Shown: positions 9,363-17,065, numbered from the stretch's first letter. The stretch: DNA of 33,573 nt from Ignavibacteria bacterium (GCA_031261605.1 JAISJI010000020.1:1-33573), one strand, 5' to 3'. Notes: generated by a model from the letters alone, not told the origin. Program-made: numbers and translations.

Positions 9363-9842
9363 TTAGTCCAAGTAAATTTCTGCTACATCATCGAATTTGA
9401 AATTGGTAATGACTAGTCCCATTTTTGGAGAGCGATAGAAGTTAATTTCCCATCGGGTGGGATATTTGTTATGTAGCCCGATAATATTGACCTTGCAGAA
9501 ACTTGTTGCAGCGGATTTCACGCTAACTATTTCGTATCCGTTGATTTCGCCATACAAATCAATTGCCTTGCCAATTTGGCTAAGAATTTCTTTAAAATCG
9601 GGGTCTTTCTTAGAGATTGGGCTATTTGTAAGGAATTTATCCAATCCGGCACGATAGTTTTTATTTTTCATATCCGTGAAAAATGTATCGATTTTCTGTT
9701 TAATATCTGGTGGCAAATTAAACAGATTGTTGTTATCATTCAGGCGATTTTGCAATGCTCCTTCTTGTGCGTTAATCGGCACAACGCAAAATAACATTAA
9801 TGCGATAAGAGAGAGATTTAGAATAAGTAGTTTGTTTTTCAT
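9363..9842 (-). CDS. Small exported protein, unknown function
   Basis: 159 residues. The start at 9842 is chosen because it begins a textbook signal peptide (MKNKLLILNLSLIALMLFCVVPINA, cleavage before QEG). Extending upstream would run into the preceding gene and add an N/K-rich tail without sense. The mature part has an N-terminal helical segment (DIKQKIDTFFTDMKN, YRAGLDKFLTNSP) followed by a beta-rich half with YEIVSVKSA, FCKVNIIGLHNKYPTRWEINFYRSP and VITNFKFDD. This resembles small NTF2/cystatin-like periplasmic proteins in shape only. The gene starts 19 bases after the stop of the TPR gene and is almost certainly cotranscribed with it. No Shine-Dalgarno is evident. Confidence 0.65.
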   Translation of the reverse strand: MKNKLLILNLSLIALMLFCVVPINAQEGALQNRLNDNNNLFNLPPDIKQKIDTFFTDMKNKNYRAGLDKFLTNSPISKKDPDFKEILSQIGKAIDLYGEINGYEIVSVKSAATSFCKVNIIGLHNKYPTRWEINFYRSPKMGLVITNFKFDDVAEIYLD

Positions 9843-9861
9843 ATTGATTTTATGTTTATGG

Positions 9862-11361
9862 TTATTTTTTACTTTTGCGTTTTTCTTCTTGTTTGAGTTG
9901 TTTGTTGTATTTAGAGAACTGCTTGTTAAGTAGTTCTGGGAATTCAGATAAATATTGAAGTTTCTTTTCAGGACAGAAATCAAATGACTTAATTAAGAAT
10001 GAAACAGATTCAGCAAATAGCGATTGCCGAGCATATATTTTAGATAGCCAGAAAAAGCAGTCAGCAATCAAATCAATTTCCTCCATCACCTCGCAAGCAG
10101 CAGTAATTAGCATTATAGAAGATGAAAAGCATCTTATAGCGCTATAGTTGTCATCCAAATAGAAGTAGCACTTACCAGCGAAGAAGTGGTAAGTAGCATT
10201 GTTCGCATCCATAGCCAGCAGTTGGTTGTATAGTTCCAGCGCATCAGCATATCTTTCGTATAAGCAAAGCAAATCGGCTTTAAAGAAAATGAATGGCGGG
10301 TAGTCCGGTCTTATTTCAATTGCTTTATCAAAATACTGAATTGCTTTATCCAACTTTCCGATGGAAGAGTAGCATATAGCCAGTCCAAAAATTATTTTAT
10401 TGTGCAGAGGATGTGTCCGCAAGGCGTAATTGAAATAATTTATGGCTTGCGTATAATCTTCTTCCTGCATATATGCACTTGCGATTTGCATAATAGCATC
10501 TATGTCGTTTGGTTTAAGTATCAATGCTTGTTGCAAGTATTTGATAGCGGTCTCGCTATCCTCTAAGATGGAATATGTTTTGCCGAGAGTGAGTAGTGCA
10601 GAGAATGATTTTTCGTTGATAGCGAGCATCATTTTTAGAGCATCAATAGTTTCCTCGTATTCCTCGGCACTTGCATATCCGATAGCGAGATTAAACCAAT
10701 AGTGTTCGTTGTATGGGTCAAGGTCAATGGCTTGTTTGCAATAGTCAATGGATTTATCGTAGTCATCTAATAGGTCGCAACAAAAAGCAGAGAAGGCGTA
10801 ATATTCGGGCTCTTCAGGGAATCGCTCGATAAGACCTTCCATAACATCTAACGCTTCTTCAATCATATCTAATGTGCGGTAGATATTGGCGAGGTATTCT
10901 AAAAATACTTCGTTATCGGGGTCTAATTCTAATGCTTGCTGGATAAGTTCTAATGTTTGTTCGGGGTCGCCGAGTCCTTCGTATGCGATTGCTTTATTGA
11001 TAATGGCTTCGGTCTCGTATGGAGATAATTCGAGAGCATCGTCAGCGGCAGTTATTGCTTCGCGGAATCGGGATAAGCAAATGAATGTATAGCAGCGTGT
11101 ATTGTGTGCTTCGTATGCCTGTGGGTAGTATTCAATCCATAGGTTGCAGAAATCCAACGCCTCGTCATACTTTTCATTCACAAGACAATACTCCACCAAA
11201 TGCTCTATAATATCGGCAGTCGGTAGGTCAGTCCAATTGCGATTTTTGCGTCTTAGAGCGATGTGATAGTTACGTATTTTCTCATCGAGTTCGGGAGAAG
11301 GATTAAAATCATCATCGTCTTCATCAAAATCGAAATCGTCATTAAATAAGTAGTCGTTCAT
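9862..11361 (-). CDS. Tetratricopeptide-repeat protein
   Basis: 499 residues dominated by about ten to eleven 34-residue TPR units from roughly residue 55 to 450. Recognisable consensus pieces include YDEALDFCNLWIEYYP, FREAITAADDALELSP, PEQTLELIQQALELDP, YDKSIDYCKQAIDLDP and LDKAIQYFDKAIEIRP. The N-terminus is extremely acidic (a D/E-rich stretch within residues 8-20), and the C-terminus is a basic KQLKQEEKRKSKK tail. No signal peptide is seen, so a cytosolic scaffold role is likely. The partner is unknown. It is the first gene of a minus-strand cluster with the small exported protein 19 bases downstream, and it is transcribed divergently from the glycosyltransferase gene across a 168-base promoter region. 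Confidence 0.85.
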   Translation of the reverse strand: MNDYLFNDDFDFDEDDDDFNPSPELDEKIRNYHIALRRKNRNWTDLPTADIIEHLVEYCLVNEKYDEALDFCNLWIEYYPQAYEAHNTRCYTFICLSRFREAITAADDALELSPYETEAIINKAIAYEGLGDPEQTLELIQQALELDPDNEVFLEYLANIYRTLDMIEEALDVMEGLIERFPEEPEYYAFSAFCCDLLDDYDKSIDYCKQAIDLDPYNEHYWFNLAIGYASAEEYEETIDALKMMLAINEKSFSALLTLGKTYSILEDSETAIKYLQQALILKPNDIDAIMQIASAYMQEEDYTQAINYFNYALRTHPLHNKIIFGLAICYSSIGKLDKAIQYFDKAIEIRPDYPPFIFFKADLLCLYERYADALELYNQLLAMDANNATYHFFAGKCYFYLDDNYSAIRCFSSSIMLITAACEVMEEIDLIADCFFWLSKIYARQSLFAESVSFLIKSFDFCPEKKLQYLSEFPELLNKQFSKYNKQLKQEEKRKSKK

Positions 11362-11493
11362 TATGCTGGTTTATTTATCTAATAAGGTCATTGAAGACAT
11401 AGCAATATACGCATAAAAAACGAATTTTATATGATAAAGACAAACAAAAGCATTTTTTTGTGAGCCAATTACTGCAATTTGCATATTTTTTTG

Positions 11494-11501
11494 TAAATTT
11501 G
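11494..11501 (+). promoter_or_regulatory. Candidate Bacteroidota-type -7 promoter element
   Basis: TAAATTTG matches the TAnnTTTG -7 consensus known from Bacteroidota. It would place transcription start near 11506, about 24 bases before the glycosyltransferase ATG. No convincing TTTG -33 element sits at the usual distance, so support is limited to one half of the promoter. The rest of the divergent interval (11362-11529) is AT-rich with no other feature that can be supported. Confidence 0.35.
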
Positions 11502-11529
11502 CTATTATAGAAAATTAATTATACTACAG

Positions 11530-12342
11530 ATGGCTCGCAAAAATACCAATAAGAAACCTAAAACAAATAAACCGACCACCACCACTCCCCCTCCAAAAGA
11601 AAGCATATTCCAAACAATGCAGTCGTCTAAATATCTGTATTATATAGGGATGGCTATTGTTGCTATTGCGTATATATGGCTGTTGGTGTTGCAATTTGAT
11701 GCAAAAGTTACCGCTGTAATTGATGTGAATAATTACTATTTCTTAGGGAAATCATTGGCGCAAGGCACTGGTTTTATTGATATTATGATATATCCCGAAG
11801 AACAAAATGCACACGTCCATTTCCCACCGGGATACCCGGTAATCATTGCTATTGCTATGCTATTGGGCTTTAAATCATACTTTGCAGTATGCGTGATGTC
11901 GGGTATATTCTTGGGTATTGGGACATTGGTATTTTACAACATTTTTTATCGGATGACTAACAATGTCTTTCTTGCAGTCGCAGCCGTTGGATTGTGTATC
12001 ACTAATCCTAACTATCTTGGATTTGGCTATATTGGCTTCTCCGAGGCGTGTTATATATGCTTTACTGCATTCTGTTGTTGGCTTGCGATTAATTTATTTG
12101 AGCATATAGAGCAGGCGAATATAACTTGGAAGCGATTCGCTATTCTTGTAGTGCTGAATGCTATTGTAATCATTGCCGCATATTTTATTCGCAACGTAGG
12201 AATGACGATACCGGTGTCTTTTATTGCTACTGCAGGAAATTTACTCCTCTTGAATTTTATTAGTGGTAAGAGGGGGAATACAATACAATACAATACAATA
12301 CAATACAATACAATACAATACAATACAATACTAGGAACATAG
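11530..12342 (+). CDS. GT-C glycosyltransferase, N-terminal part (OFF phase, truncated in the repeat)
   Basis: Residues 1-249 are the N-terminal half of a polytopic GT-C (PMT/ArnT-like) lipid-linked sugar transferase. A basic, proline-rich cytosolic tail is followed by TM1 (LYYIGMAIVAIAYIWLLVL), the first periplasmic loop with a candidate catalytic aspartate (VIDVNNYYFLGKSLAQGTGF), HFPPGYPVIIAIAM and GFSEACYICFTAF, and several further helices. The frame then enters 11 copies of AATAC at 12277-12331, reads NTIQY repeats, and stops at 12340-12342 after ILGT. The rest of the enzyme continues in another frame to 13439. With 10 or 13 copies the two parts would join; 10 copies would give a 634-residue protein. 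As sequenced, the gene is therefore off. Confidence 0.85.
   Translation: MARKNTNKKPKTNKPTTTTPPPKESIFQTMQSSKYLYYIGMAIVAIAYIWLLVLQFDAKVTAVIDVNNYYFLGKSLAQGTGFIDIMIYPEEQNAHVHFPPGYPVIIAIAMLLGFKSYFAVCVMSGIFLGIGTLVFYNIFYRMTNNVFLAVAAVGLCITNPNYLGFGYIGFSEACYICFTAFCCWLAINLFEHIEQANITWKRFAILVVLNAIVIIAAYFIRNVGMTIPVSFIATAGNLLLLNFISGKRGNTIQYNTIQYNTIQYNTILGT
12277..12331 (+). repeat. Pentanucleotide microsatellite (AATAC)x11, phase-variation tract
   Basis: Eleven perfect tandem copies of AATAC (55 bases) lie inside the glycosyltransferase coding region. Because five is not a multiple of three, loss or gain of one unit changes frame. Each frame through the tract reads the same cyclic peptide (N-T-I-Q-Y) with no stop. 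After the tract the frame used by the N-terminal part stops at 12340 and a second frame stops at once (TAG at 12332). The third frame stays open to 13439. Copy numbers equal to 1 modulo 3 (7, 10, 13) would be ON; 11 and 12 are OFF. Confidence 0.95.
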
Positions 12343-12395
12343 CCCTAATTATTTCCGCTGTATTTGTTCTTGCATCATTTGCTGTATGCTATTAT

Positions 12396-13439
12396 TTGTG
12401 GGATGTGCGGAATGAAAATGTTATAAATTCTGGACAAACAAGTGACTGGCATTTTACTAATGGAGAAATGAATAGTTATGCAGAAACGCTTTTTTATGTT
12501 AGAGTTAGCACAGAAAACGCATCCTATCAGGAAGATTCATTACGTAGCGTTGGCGAGTTGTTAACAAAACGCCCGCAATTTAATTTTGTGCGTCTTGCAG
12601 GAGGATGGATACCTAATGCTGTTTTCAATATTGAATTTGATGTTACAAAATATGCCCGCAATTTGGATAATTTTTCATTTGGTAGAACTGAAATTATTGG
12701 ATTTATTGTATTTGCGTTCTTTGTTATTGGGTTGTTCAATATAAAACGCAAGTATTTGTTTTTATTATGGCTTATGGTTGGATATTGGGGAATACTTTTG
12801 CTTACCCCACAGGTATCTGGTGGGCGGTATTGGGTTCCACAGATGCCGCTATTTTTGCTGTTTGTGTTATGGGGAATATGTAGCACATTCACTTTCTTTC
12901 TTAGATTAGCGAAGAAGGATAAACTTTGCAAATTTGTAATTCCAATTGTAACTATTGCCTCTCTTGCGATATTGATACCGACAGCGTATGCAGAGCGGAT
13001 AGAGCAGAATGCAAAAATAGCAGCAACCCGCTACACCTACTTAGAGCCGGATTGCAACTGCCATCAAAACTTTGAGGAGCATAGAATACGTTCATTCTTT
13101 GATGCGTGTTTGTGGATAGATAAGAATTTGCCAGCAGATGCAAAAATAGCAAGCAGACGTGAAGATTTTGCTTGGTGGTATGCGAAGAGACGCTGTATTC
13201 CGATGCCTGCTTGGGATGCAACACCGGAGGAGGTGGTAGAGTATTTCACCGAAAAAGGCACAGAATATATTATACTTGATGCTTGGTATTCGCACGCATT
13301 TCATACGGAAGTCCCAGCAGCAGTTAAGTATCCCGACAAATTTGAAATTATTCATTTCATAGATAATCCCAATCCGGAGGAGAACAAATTGTATGTTGTG
13401 AAGTTCCATCCCGATGGCAAGAAAGAGGAAGAAGAGTAA
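12396..13439 (+). CDS. GT-C glycosyltransferase, C-terminal part (out of frame with its N-terminal half)
   Basis: This is the remainder of the glycosyltransferase. The open frame runs back without a stop through 12333 into the AATAC tract, reading a membrane helix (NIALIISAVFVLASFAVCYY) just before the TTG at 12396. That TTG is only a nominal start without a ribosome site. Further helices follow (EIIGFIVFAFFVIGLF, YLFLLWLMVGYWGILLL), then the SGGRYWVPQMPLFLLFVLWG segment typical of GT-C proteins and a soluble C-terminal domain with WYAKRRCIPMPAWD and YIILDAWYS. The acidic tail is KKEEEE. I infer it is expressed only as part of the full-length protein when the repeat tract is in phase. Confidence 0.8.
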   Translation: MWDVRNENVINSGQTSDWHFTNGEMNSYAETLFYVRVSTENASYQEDSLRSVGELLTKRPQFNFVRLAGGWIPNAVFNIEFDVTKYARNLDNFSFGRTEIIGFIVFAFFVIGLFNIKRKYLFLLWLMVGYWGILLLTPQVSGGRYWVPQMPLFLLFVLWGICSTFTFFLRLAKKDKLCKFVIPIVTIASLAILIPTAYAERIEQNAKIAATRYTYLEPDCNCHQNFEEHRIRSFFDACLWIDKNLPADAKIASRREDFAWWYAKRRCIPMPAWDATPEEVVEYFTEKGTEYIILDAWYSHAFHTEVPAAVKYPDKFEIIHFIDNPNPEENKLYVVKFHPDGKKEEEE

Positions 13440-13445
13440 TTATCT

Positions 13446-14870
13446 TTAATTATCCATTACCATTATAGTCGTGTATTCCCCTATTCCGACTATGAGATAC
13501 AAGCCGTTAGGTAAATTTAATGTGCATTCATTAACGCTTGCAGGAATTGTTTTCACCACAGCACCAAGTATATTTACGACTTGTATTGATTGCAGAGCGT
13601 CGCTCGCTGGGAGATACAAAGTATGGTTATTGTAGTATATTTTGGGAACATCTGTTGGCAATGTAATTGAAGTAGTGGATTGGCGTAATTGCTTAATGTT
13701 TGCATTGTCATCAAAGCCGATGAAGTCCGCTATATTTACTGCTGTTGGCTCTGGTGTATCTAAATATAGATATGCGACAACGTTACTATGCTTCGTAGGC
13801 ATATCATCATATACATAGAAACTTGTGATATTCGTTTTATCATTAATGTAATAATGCAAGAAGCCCTTTTGGCTAAAAAACTCGCCTATTTTAATTCCCT
13901 TGACCTTTACATCCGGCTGTGCGGCGTAATCAATAACTCCCGCTATTCCTGTGAAATCCGTCTCTGTCATATCTATATTGATTGGTATTATCTTAGTGTT
14001 CGGCGTTATATCAATATCGCTTTGTAGCATTGCGATTGCCTTTGCAGAAGGTGCTGCCTGAGTGGAACAAGGTGCAGAATGTGTTTTTGCATAATTGAGT
14101 TTCACAACGGCTAAGTCGGAAGTAGTAACAACACCGTTTCCATCGCAATCAGCGAATGTTGCAGCCAATGTATCCCACGCTATACATGGCTGTGGTATCC
14201 ATAAATTGCTTGCATTTTTACGTTTAAATGAACGTGCTTTAATTCCGGGTTCTGTTAAATATTTAGATATTTCGCTATTGTCAAAAACATCCACCACGCC
14301 ATCGCAATTCACATCTCCTGGATATACATTAACATAACTATGCACGTAATAATTTACTTTGTAAGTCGTTGGAATAACTAACTGCACGATGGTATCCTTG
14401 AAGTAAGTCGCCTTTATTTTACTAATACTGAAAGTTAGCACCTCGCTATGAATAGCGGCAGGTGTAATAACAAATTCCAAATGTATTATTTTGGGATTGT
14501 CTGGTGAATCAATATCAGCCGGCATTCCTGTTCCTGCTTCAATGGCTACTATTCCCCTATCTGAAGGATTATCTACAGTATTCGCATCAATTATTGTAAC
14601 TACTTTGCTCCAATCGTTCTTAATGTTCCAATCCTCTGACTTGCTATATTCGGAGAATTTTACATAATTAACTCTGTTGTATGCTAGTTCAAAAGAGACG
14701 TTGCTACAATTAGCGATGCTGTCAATCCGAATGTCTATCCCAAAGGAATATGTAGCGGTTACGTAATTTGCGTCCTTGCTATCAACATCCGTTCGTTCAA
14801 AGCGAATGACTTGTGCATTTATGCTTGCAAGACATATAAATGCCATTAGTAAAGAAGTAATTTTGTTCAT
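13446..14870 (-). CDS. Secreted dockerin-like protein with T9SS C-terminal sorting domain
   Basis: 474 residues with a signal peptide (MNKITSLLMAFICLASINA, cleavage before QV). The N-terminal beta-rich domain (VSFELAYNRVNYVKF) resembles cohesin-like/BACON-like folds in style only. Two calcium-binding dockerin-type motifs follow: YPGDVNCDGVVDVFDNSEI at about 182-200 and FADCDGNGVVTTSDLAVVK at about 238-256. A second beta domain comes next. The last ~75 residues form a type A Por sorting domain (LQSIQVVNILGAVVKTI, then LNLPNGLYLIVGIGEY). The protein should cross the outer membrane by type IX secretion and be anchored or released. A consensus sigma-54 promoter lies 36-54 bases upstream. It converges with the glycosyltransferase, only six bases apart. 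Partner or substrate unknown. Confidence 0.8.
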   Translation of the reverse strand: MNKITSLLMAFICLASINAQVIRFERTDVDSKDANYVTATYSFGIDIRIDSIANCSNVSFELAYNRVNYVKFSEYSKSEDWNIKNDWSKVVTIIDANTVDNPSDRGIVAIEAGTGMPADIDSPDNPKIIHLEFVITPAAIHSEVLTFSISKIKATYFKDTIVQLVIPTTYKVNYYVHSYVNVYPGDVNCDGVVDVFDNSEISKYLTEPGIKARSFKRKNASNLWIPQPCIAWDTLAATFADCDGNGVVTTSDLAVVKLNYAKTHSAPCSTQAAPSAKAIAMLQSDIDITPNTKIIPINIDMTETDFTGIAGVIDYAAQPDVKVKGIKIGEFFSQKGFLHYYINDKTNITSFYVYDDMPTKHSNVVAYLYLDTPEPTAVNIADFIGFDDNANIKQLRQSTTSITLPTDVPKIYYNNHTLYLPASDALQSIQVVNILGAVVKTIPASVNECTLNLPNGLYLIVGIGEYTTIMVMDN

Positions 14871-14905
14871 AATTCACTCAATGTATTTAATTATATACAT
14901 TTTAT

Positions 14906-14924
14906 CGGCAATAATTGTGCCAAA
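14906..14924 (-). promoter_or_regulatory. Sigma-54 (-24/-12) promoter of the dockerin/T9SS gene
   Basis: Read on the minus strand the site is TTTGGCACAATTATTGCCG. It has GG at -24 (14921-14920) and GC at -12 (14909-14908) with the exact ten-base spacing, and it fits TGGCAC-N5-TTGC. Transcription would start near 14896, about 26 bases before the ATG at 14870. RpoN promoters need an ATP-dependent enhancer-binding activator, so expression of this secreted protein would be tightly conditional. Confidence 0.7.
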
Positions 14925-14957
14925 CTTAATCAGGCGTATAAATGGAGAATTTTAAGC

Positions 14958-15006
14958 AAAAAAAAACCACATTCGCCTTAACTTGTATGTCTCAGCGATA
15001 TGTGGT
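14958..15006 (-). terminator. Intrinsic terminator of the predicted small RNA
   Basis: On the minus strand, ACCACAT (15006-15000) and TCGC (14998-14995), separated by one bulged A, pair with GCGA (14976-14973) and ATGTGGT (14972-14966). The loop is 18 bases. Nine T residues (14966-14958) follow immediately. On the plus strand the hairpin is preceded, not followed, by the A-run, so the orientation is clearly leftward. Confidence 0.7.
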
Positions 15007-15026
15007 AGAATATTGTGCTAACAATA
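14958..15026 (-). ncRNA. Predicted sigma-54-dependent small RNA (~69 nt)
   Basis: The RNA is bounded by a perfect sigma-54 promoter (start predicted at about 15026) and an intrinsic terminator ending in nine U. The predicted 5' end coincides with a first hairpin, UAUUGU-UAGC-ACAAUA (15026-15011). The terminator hairpin follows after a short linker. Nothing here codes for protein in that direction. No known RNA family is recognised. It could be a stand-alone regulatory RNA. It could also be an attenuated leader, because a second sigma-54 promoter for the T9SS gene lies just beyond the terminator in the same direction. Confidence 0.5.
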
Positions 15027-15035
15027 CTAACTGCT

Positions 15036-15054
15036 ATGCAAATACCGTGCCAAT
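15036..15054 (-). promoter_or_regulatory. Sigma-54 (-24/-12) promoter, full consensus
   Basis: On the minus strand TTGGCACGGTATTTGCA matches every fixed position of YTGGCACGRNNNTTGCW. GG is at 15051-15050, GC at 15039-15038, and the spacing is ten bases. The predicted start is about 15026. It points toward the small RNA and, farther on, the T9SS gene, away from pepF. Confidence 0.75.
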
Positions 15055-15060
15055 TTTTTC

Positions 15061-15178
15061 ACATATTTTTTATCTATATTATTATGCACATAAGCGGTTT
15101 TATTATTGTGGTTTAATAAATTTTTATTATCTTATATACCGTAAAAAGCCAATAATTAATCATAAATATTAAACTACA
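15061..15178 (+). other. AT-rich leader of the pepF-like gene
   Basis: This is the right-hand part of the 308-base gene-free interval 14871-15178. It is strongly AT-rich and must hold the promoter of the plus-strand gene at 15179, but I cannot single out a convincing -7/-33 pair or ribosome site. The left-hand part holds the two sigma-54 promoters and the predicted small RNA described separately. Confidence 0.4.
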
Positions 15179-17065
15179 ATGAAAAAACATTCTATAGTAT
15201 CATTTTGGACGATTGCGTTCGTTTTATTTTTATCACTAATAACTTACACTAATACAATGGCACAAGATTTACCAACACGCGACCAAATAGCAGACAAATA
15301 CAAATGGCAACTTACCGATTTGTATAAAACGGAAGCAGATTTTGACTCTGACTATGTTCGCATAGGGAAACTCGCCGATAATTTTGCTGTGCATAAAGGC
15401 AAGATAACGACTTCCGCAAAAGACCTACTTTCTGCACTTAAAGATTACTACGCAATCTGGCAATCATATAACCGCTTGGCTATGTATGCTATGCTGCTCT
15501 CGGATGTAGATGTAAGTATAAGCAAAAATCAGATATTGGAAAGTAGGGCAATGGCACTCGGTAGTGAGATAAAAGCGAAAACTGCTTTTTATTCACCGGA
15601 ACTCCTTGCCGTTCCATACTCCACCATTGAGAAGTATATAAAAGAAAATAAAGACCTCCAGCAATACAAGTTCAACTTAGAGCAAGCATTCAGAATGAAG
15701 CCACATACGCTATCGGCAGAGACAGAGGAAGTGATTGCCAAAATGGGACCAGTATTGCAACTGCCGGATAAATTATTTGGCATACTTAACGATGCCGAAT
15801 TACAACTACCTTATGTGAAAGATACCGATGGTAGCGACATACAAGTATCGCACGGACGCTATCGTGCTGCGTTGTATGATACGAATAGAGCATATCGCCA
15901 ACGCATTTATATGGGTATGTATGAAGGATATAAGAAAAATATTAATTCATTCGAGGGCTTGTATAATGGTAAAGTTGCTGAACGCCTTGCATTAGCAAAC
16001 ATCCGCAAGTTCAATTCTCCATTGGAAATGGCTACTTATGAGAATAATATCCCAACAGAAGTATATACAAATCTGCTCAAAACGGCACAAGACAATGTGA
16101 AAACGCTACATAGATGGGGCGAAATAAAGCGCAAAGCACTCGGATATGACAAGATACATCCTTACGACACTTACGTAACATTGTTTGAAGAAGCACCACG
16201 CACATACACATTTGAAGAAGGAGTTAATATGGTTCGCGAAGCGTTGCGTCCATTAGGAAAGGAATACATTAGAGCGTATGATAGTGCTATCAATAACCGC
16301 TGGGTAGATGTATTTGAAACAAAGAACAAGCGTAGCGGTGCATATTCCAATGCTTCTGGCTGTGGTGTTCATCCGTGGATATTGCTTAACTTCTCCGGAA
16401 CTTTGGACGATGTATTTACATTGGCTCACGAGATAGGACATACATTGCATTCATTTTTTACAGAAGCAAAGCAGCCGTTCCATTATAGAGATTATTCTGT
16501 TTTCGTAGCCGAAGTTGCCTCTACAACTAACGAAGCATTGTTATTAGAGTATATGCTGAAGAATGCTGAGACAGATACAGAGCGTCTCTCGCTATTGGAA
16601 AAGTTTTTGATAAATGCACAAACTACTTTCTTCCGTCAAGCACGTTTTGCTGAATTTGAAATGATGACTCACGAGAAGGCAGCAAAAGGTGAATACTTAT
16701 CGGCTGATGAGTTAGTGTCGCTATTCAACGAGCGATACCAATATTATTGGGGAGAAGCAATGATTACTGACTGGGAAGAAGGTCTATCATTTGCTCGCGT
16801 GCATCATCTCACTACTTACAATTTCTATGTATATCAATATTCCACTGGCTTCGCAGCAGCACAAGCGCTATCAGAAGGCATTGTAACAAAGGGACAACCC
16901 GCCGTAGATGATTACTTTACATTCCTAAGTGGTGGTTGCTCGGATACTCCGATTAATTTATTGAAAACAGCCGGTGTAGATATGTCTAAGCCAGCACCAA
17001 TAACGGCAACGATAAATAAAATGGAAAGATATATGGATGAGATGGAAAAGTTGATGAATAAGTAG
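15179..17065 (+). CDS. pepF: Exported oligoendopeptidase F-type metallopeptidase (M3B)
   Basis: 628 residues. The PepF/M3 family hydrolyses short peptides with a single zinc. The catalytic motif HEIGH is at about residues 417-421 (LAHEIGHTLHSFF). The third ligand region is EVASTTNEALL about 25 residues later, and a late YQYSTGFAAA segment follows. The N-terminal helical M3B domain begins YKWQLTDLYKTEADFDSD, the normal family opening. Unlike most PepF proteins, which are cytosolic and about 600 residues long, this one carries a ~28-residue signal peptide (MKKHSIVSFWTIAFVLFLSL, cleavage near MAQDLP). It is therefore probably periplasmic or surface-exposed, degrading imported peptides. It is apparently a single-gene unit. 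Confidence 0.9.
   Translation: MKKHSIVSFWTIAFVLFLSLITYTNTMAQDLPTRDQIADKYKWQLTDLYKTEADFDSDYVRIGKLADNFAVHKGKITTSAKDLLSALKDYYAIWQSYNRLAMYAMLLSDVDVSISKNQILESRAMALGSEIKAKTAFYSPELLAVPYSTIEKYIKENKDLQQYKFNLEQAFRMKPHTLSAETEEVIAKMGPVLQLPDKLFGILNDAELQLPYVKDTDGSDIQVSHGRYRAALYDTNRAYRQRIYMGMYEGYKKNINSFEGLYNGKVAERLALANIRKFNSPLEMATYENNIPTEVYTNLLKTAQDNVKTLHRWGEIKRKALGYDKIHPYDTYVTLFEEAPRTYTFEEGVNMVREALRPLGKEYIRAYDSAINNRWVDVFETKNKRSGAYSNASGCGVHPWILLNFSGTLDDVFTLAHEIGHTLHSFFTEAKQPFHYRDYSVFVAEVASTTNEALLLEYMLKNAETDTERLSLLEKFLINAQTTFFRQARFAEFEMMTHEKAAKGEYLSADELVSLFNERYQYYWGEAMITDWEEGLSFARVHHLTTYNFYVYQYSTGFAAAQALSEGIVTKGQPAVDDYFTFLSGGCSDTPINLLKTAGVDMSKPAPITATINKMERYMDEMEKLMNK

Noticed and set aside
12051..12323. Minus-strand frame across the AATAC tract (a YCIVL-type repeat peptide)
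   Set aside because: It is the antisense reading of the glycosyltransferase and its repeat, and an uninterrupted frame is expected from a stop-free pentamer.
12277..12342. The frameshift as a simple pseudogene or assembly error
   Set aside because: The downstream frame has remained free of stops for over 360 codons with intact GT-C features, and the shift is exactly one repeat unit away from correction, so a reversible tract is the better explanation, though reads should confirm it.
14942..15172. A 76-codon plus-strand frame in the pepF/T9SS interval
   Set aside because: Composition is that of AT-rich spacer, there is no ribosome site, and it lies across the sigma-54 promoter and terminator hairpin that better explain the sequence.
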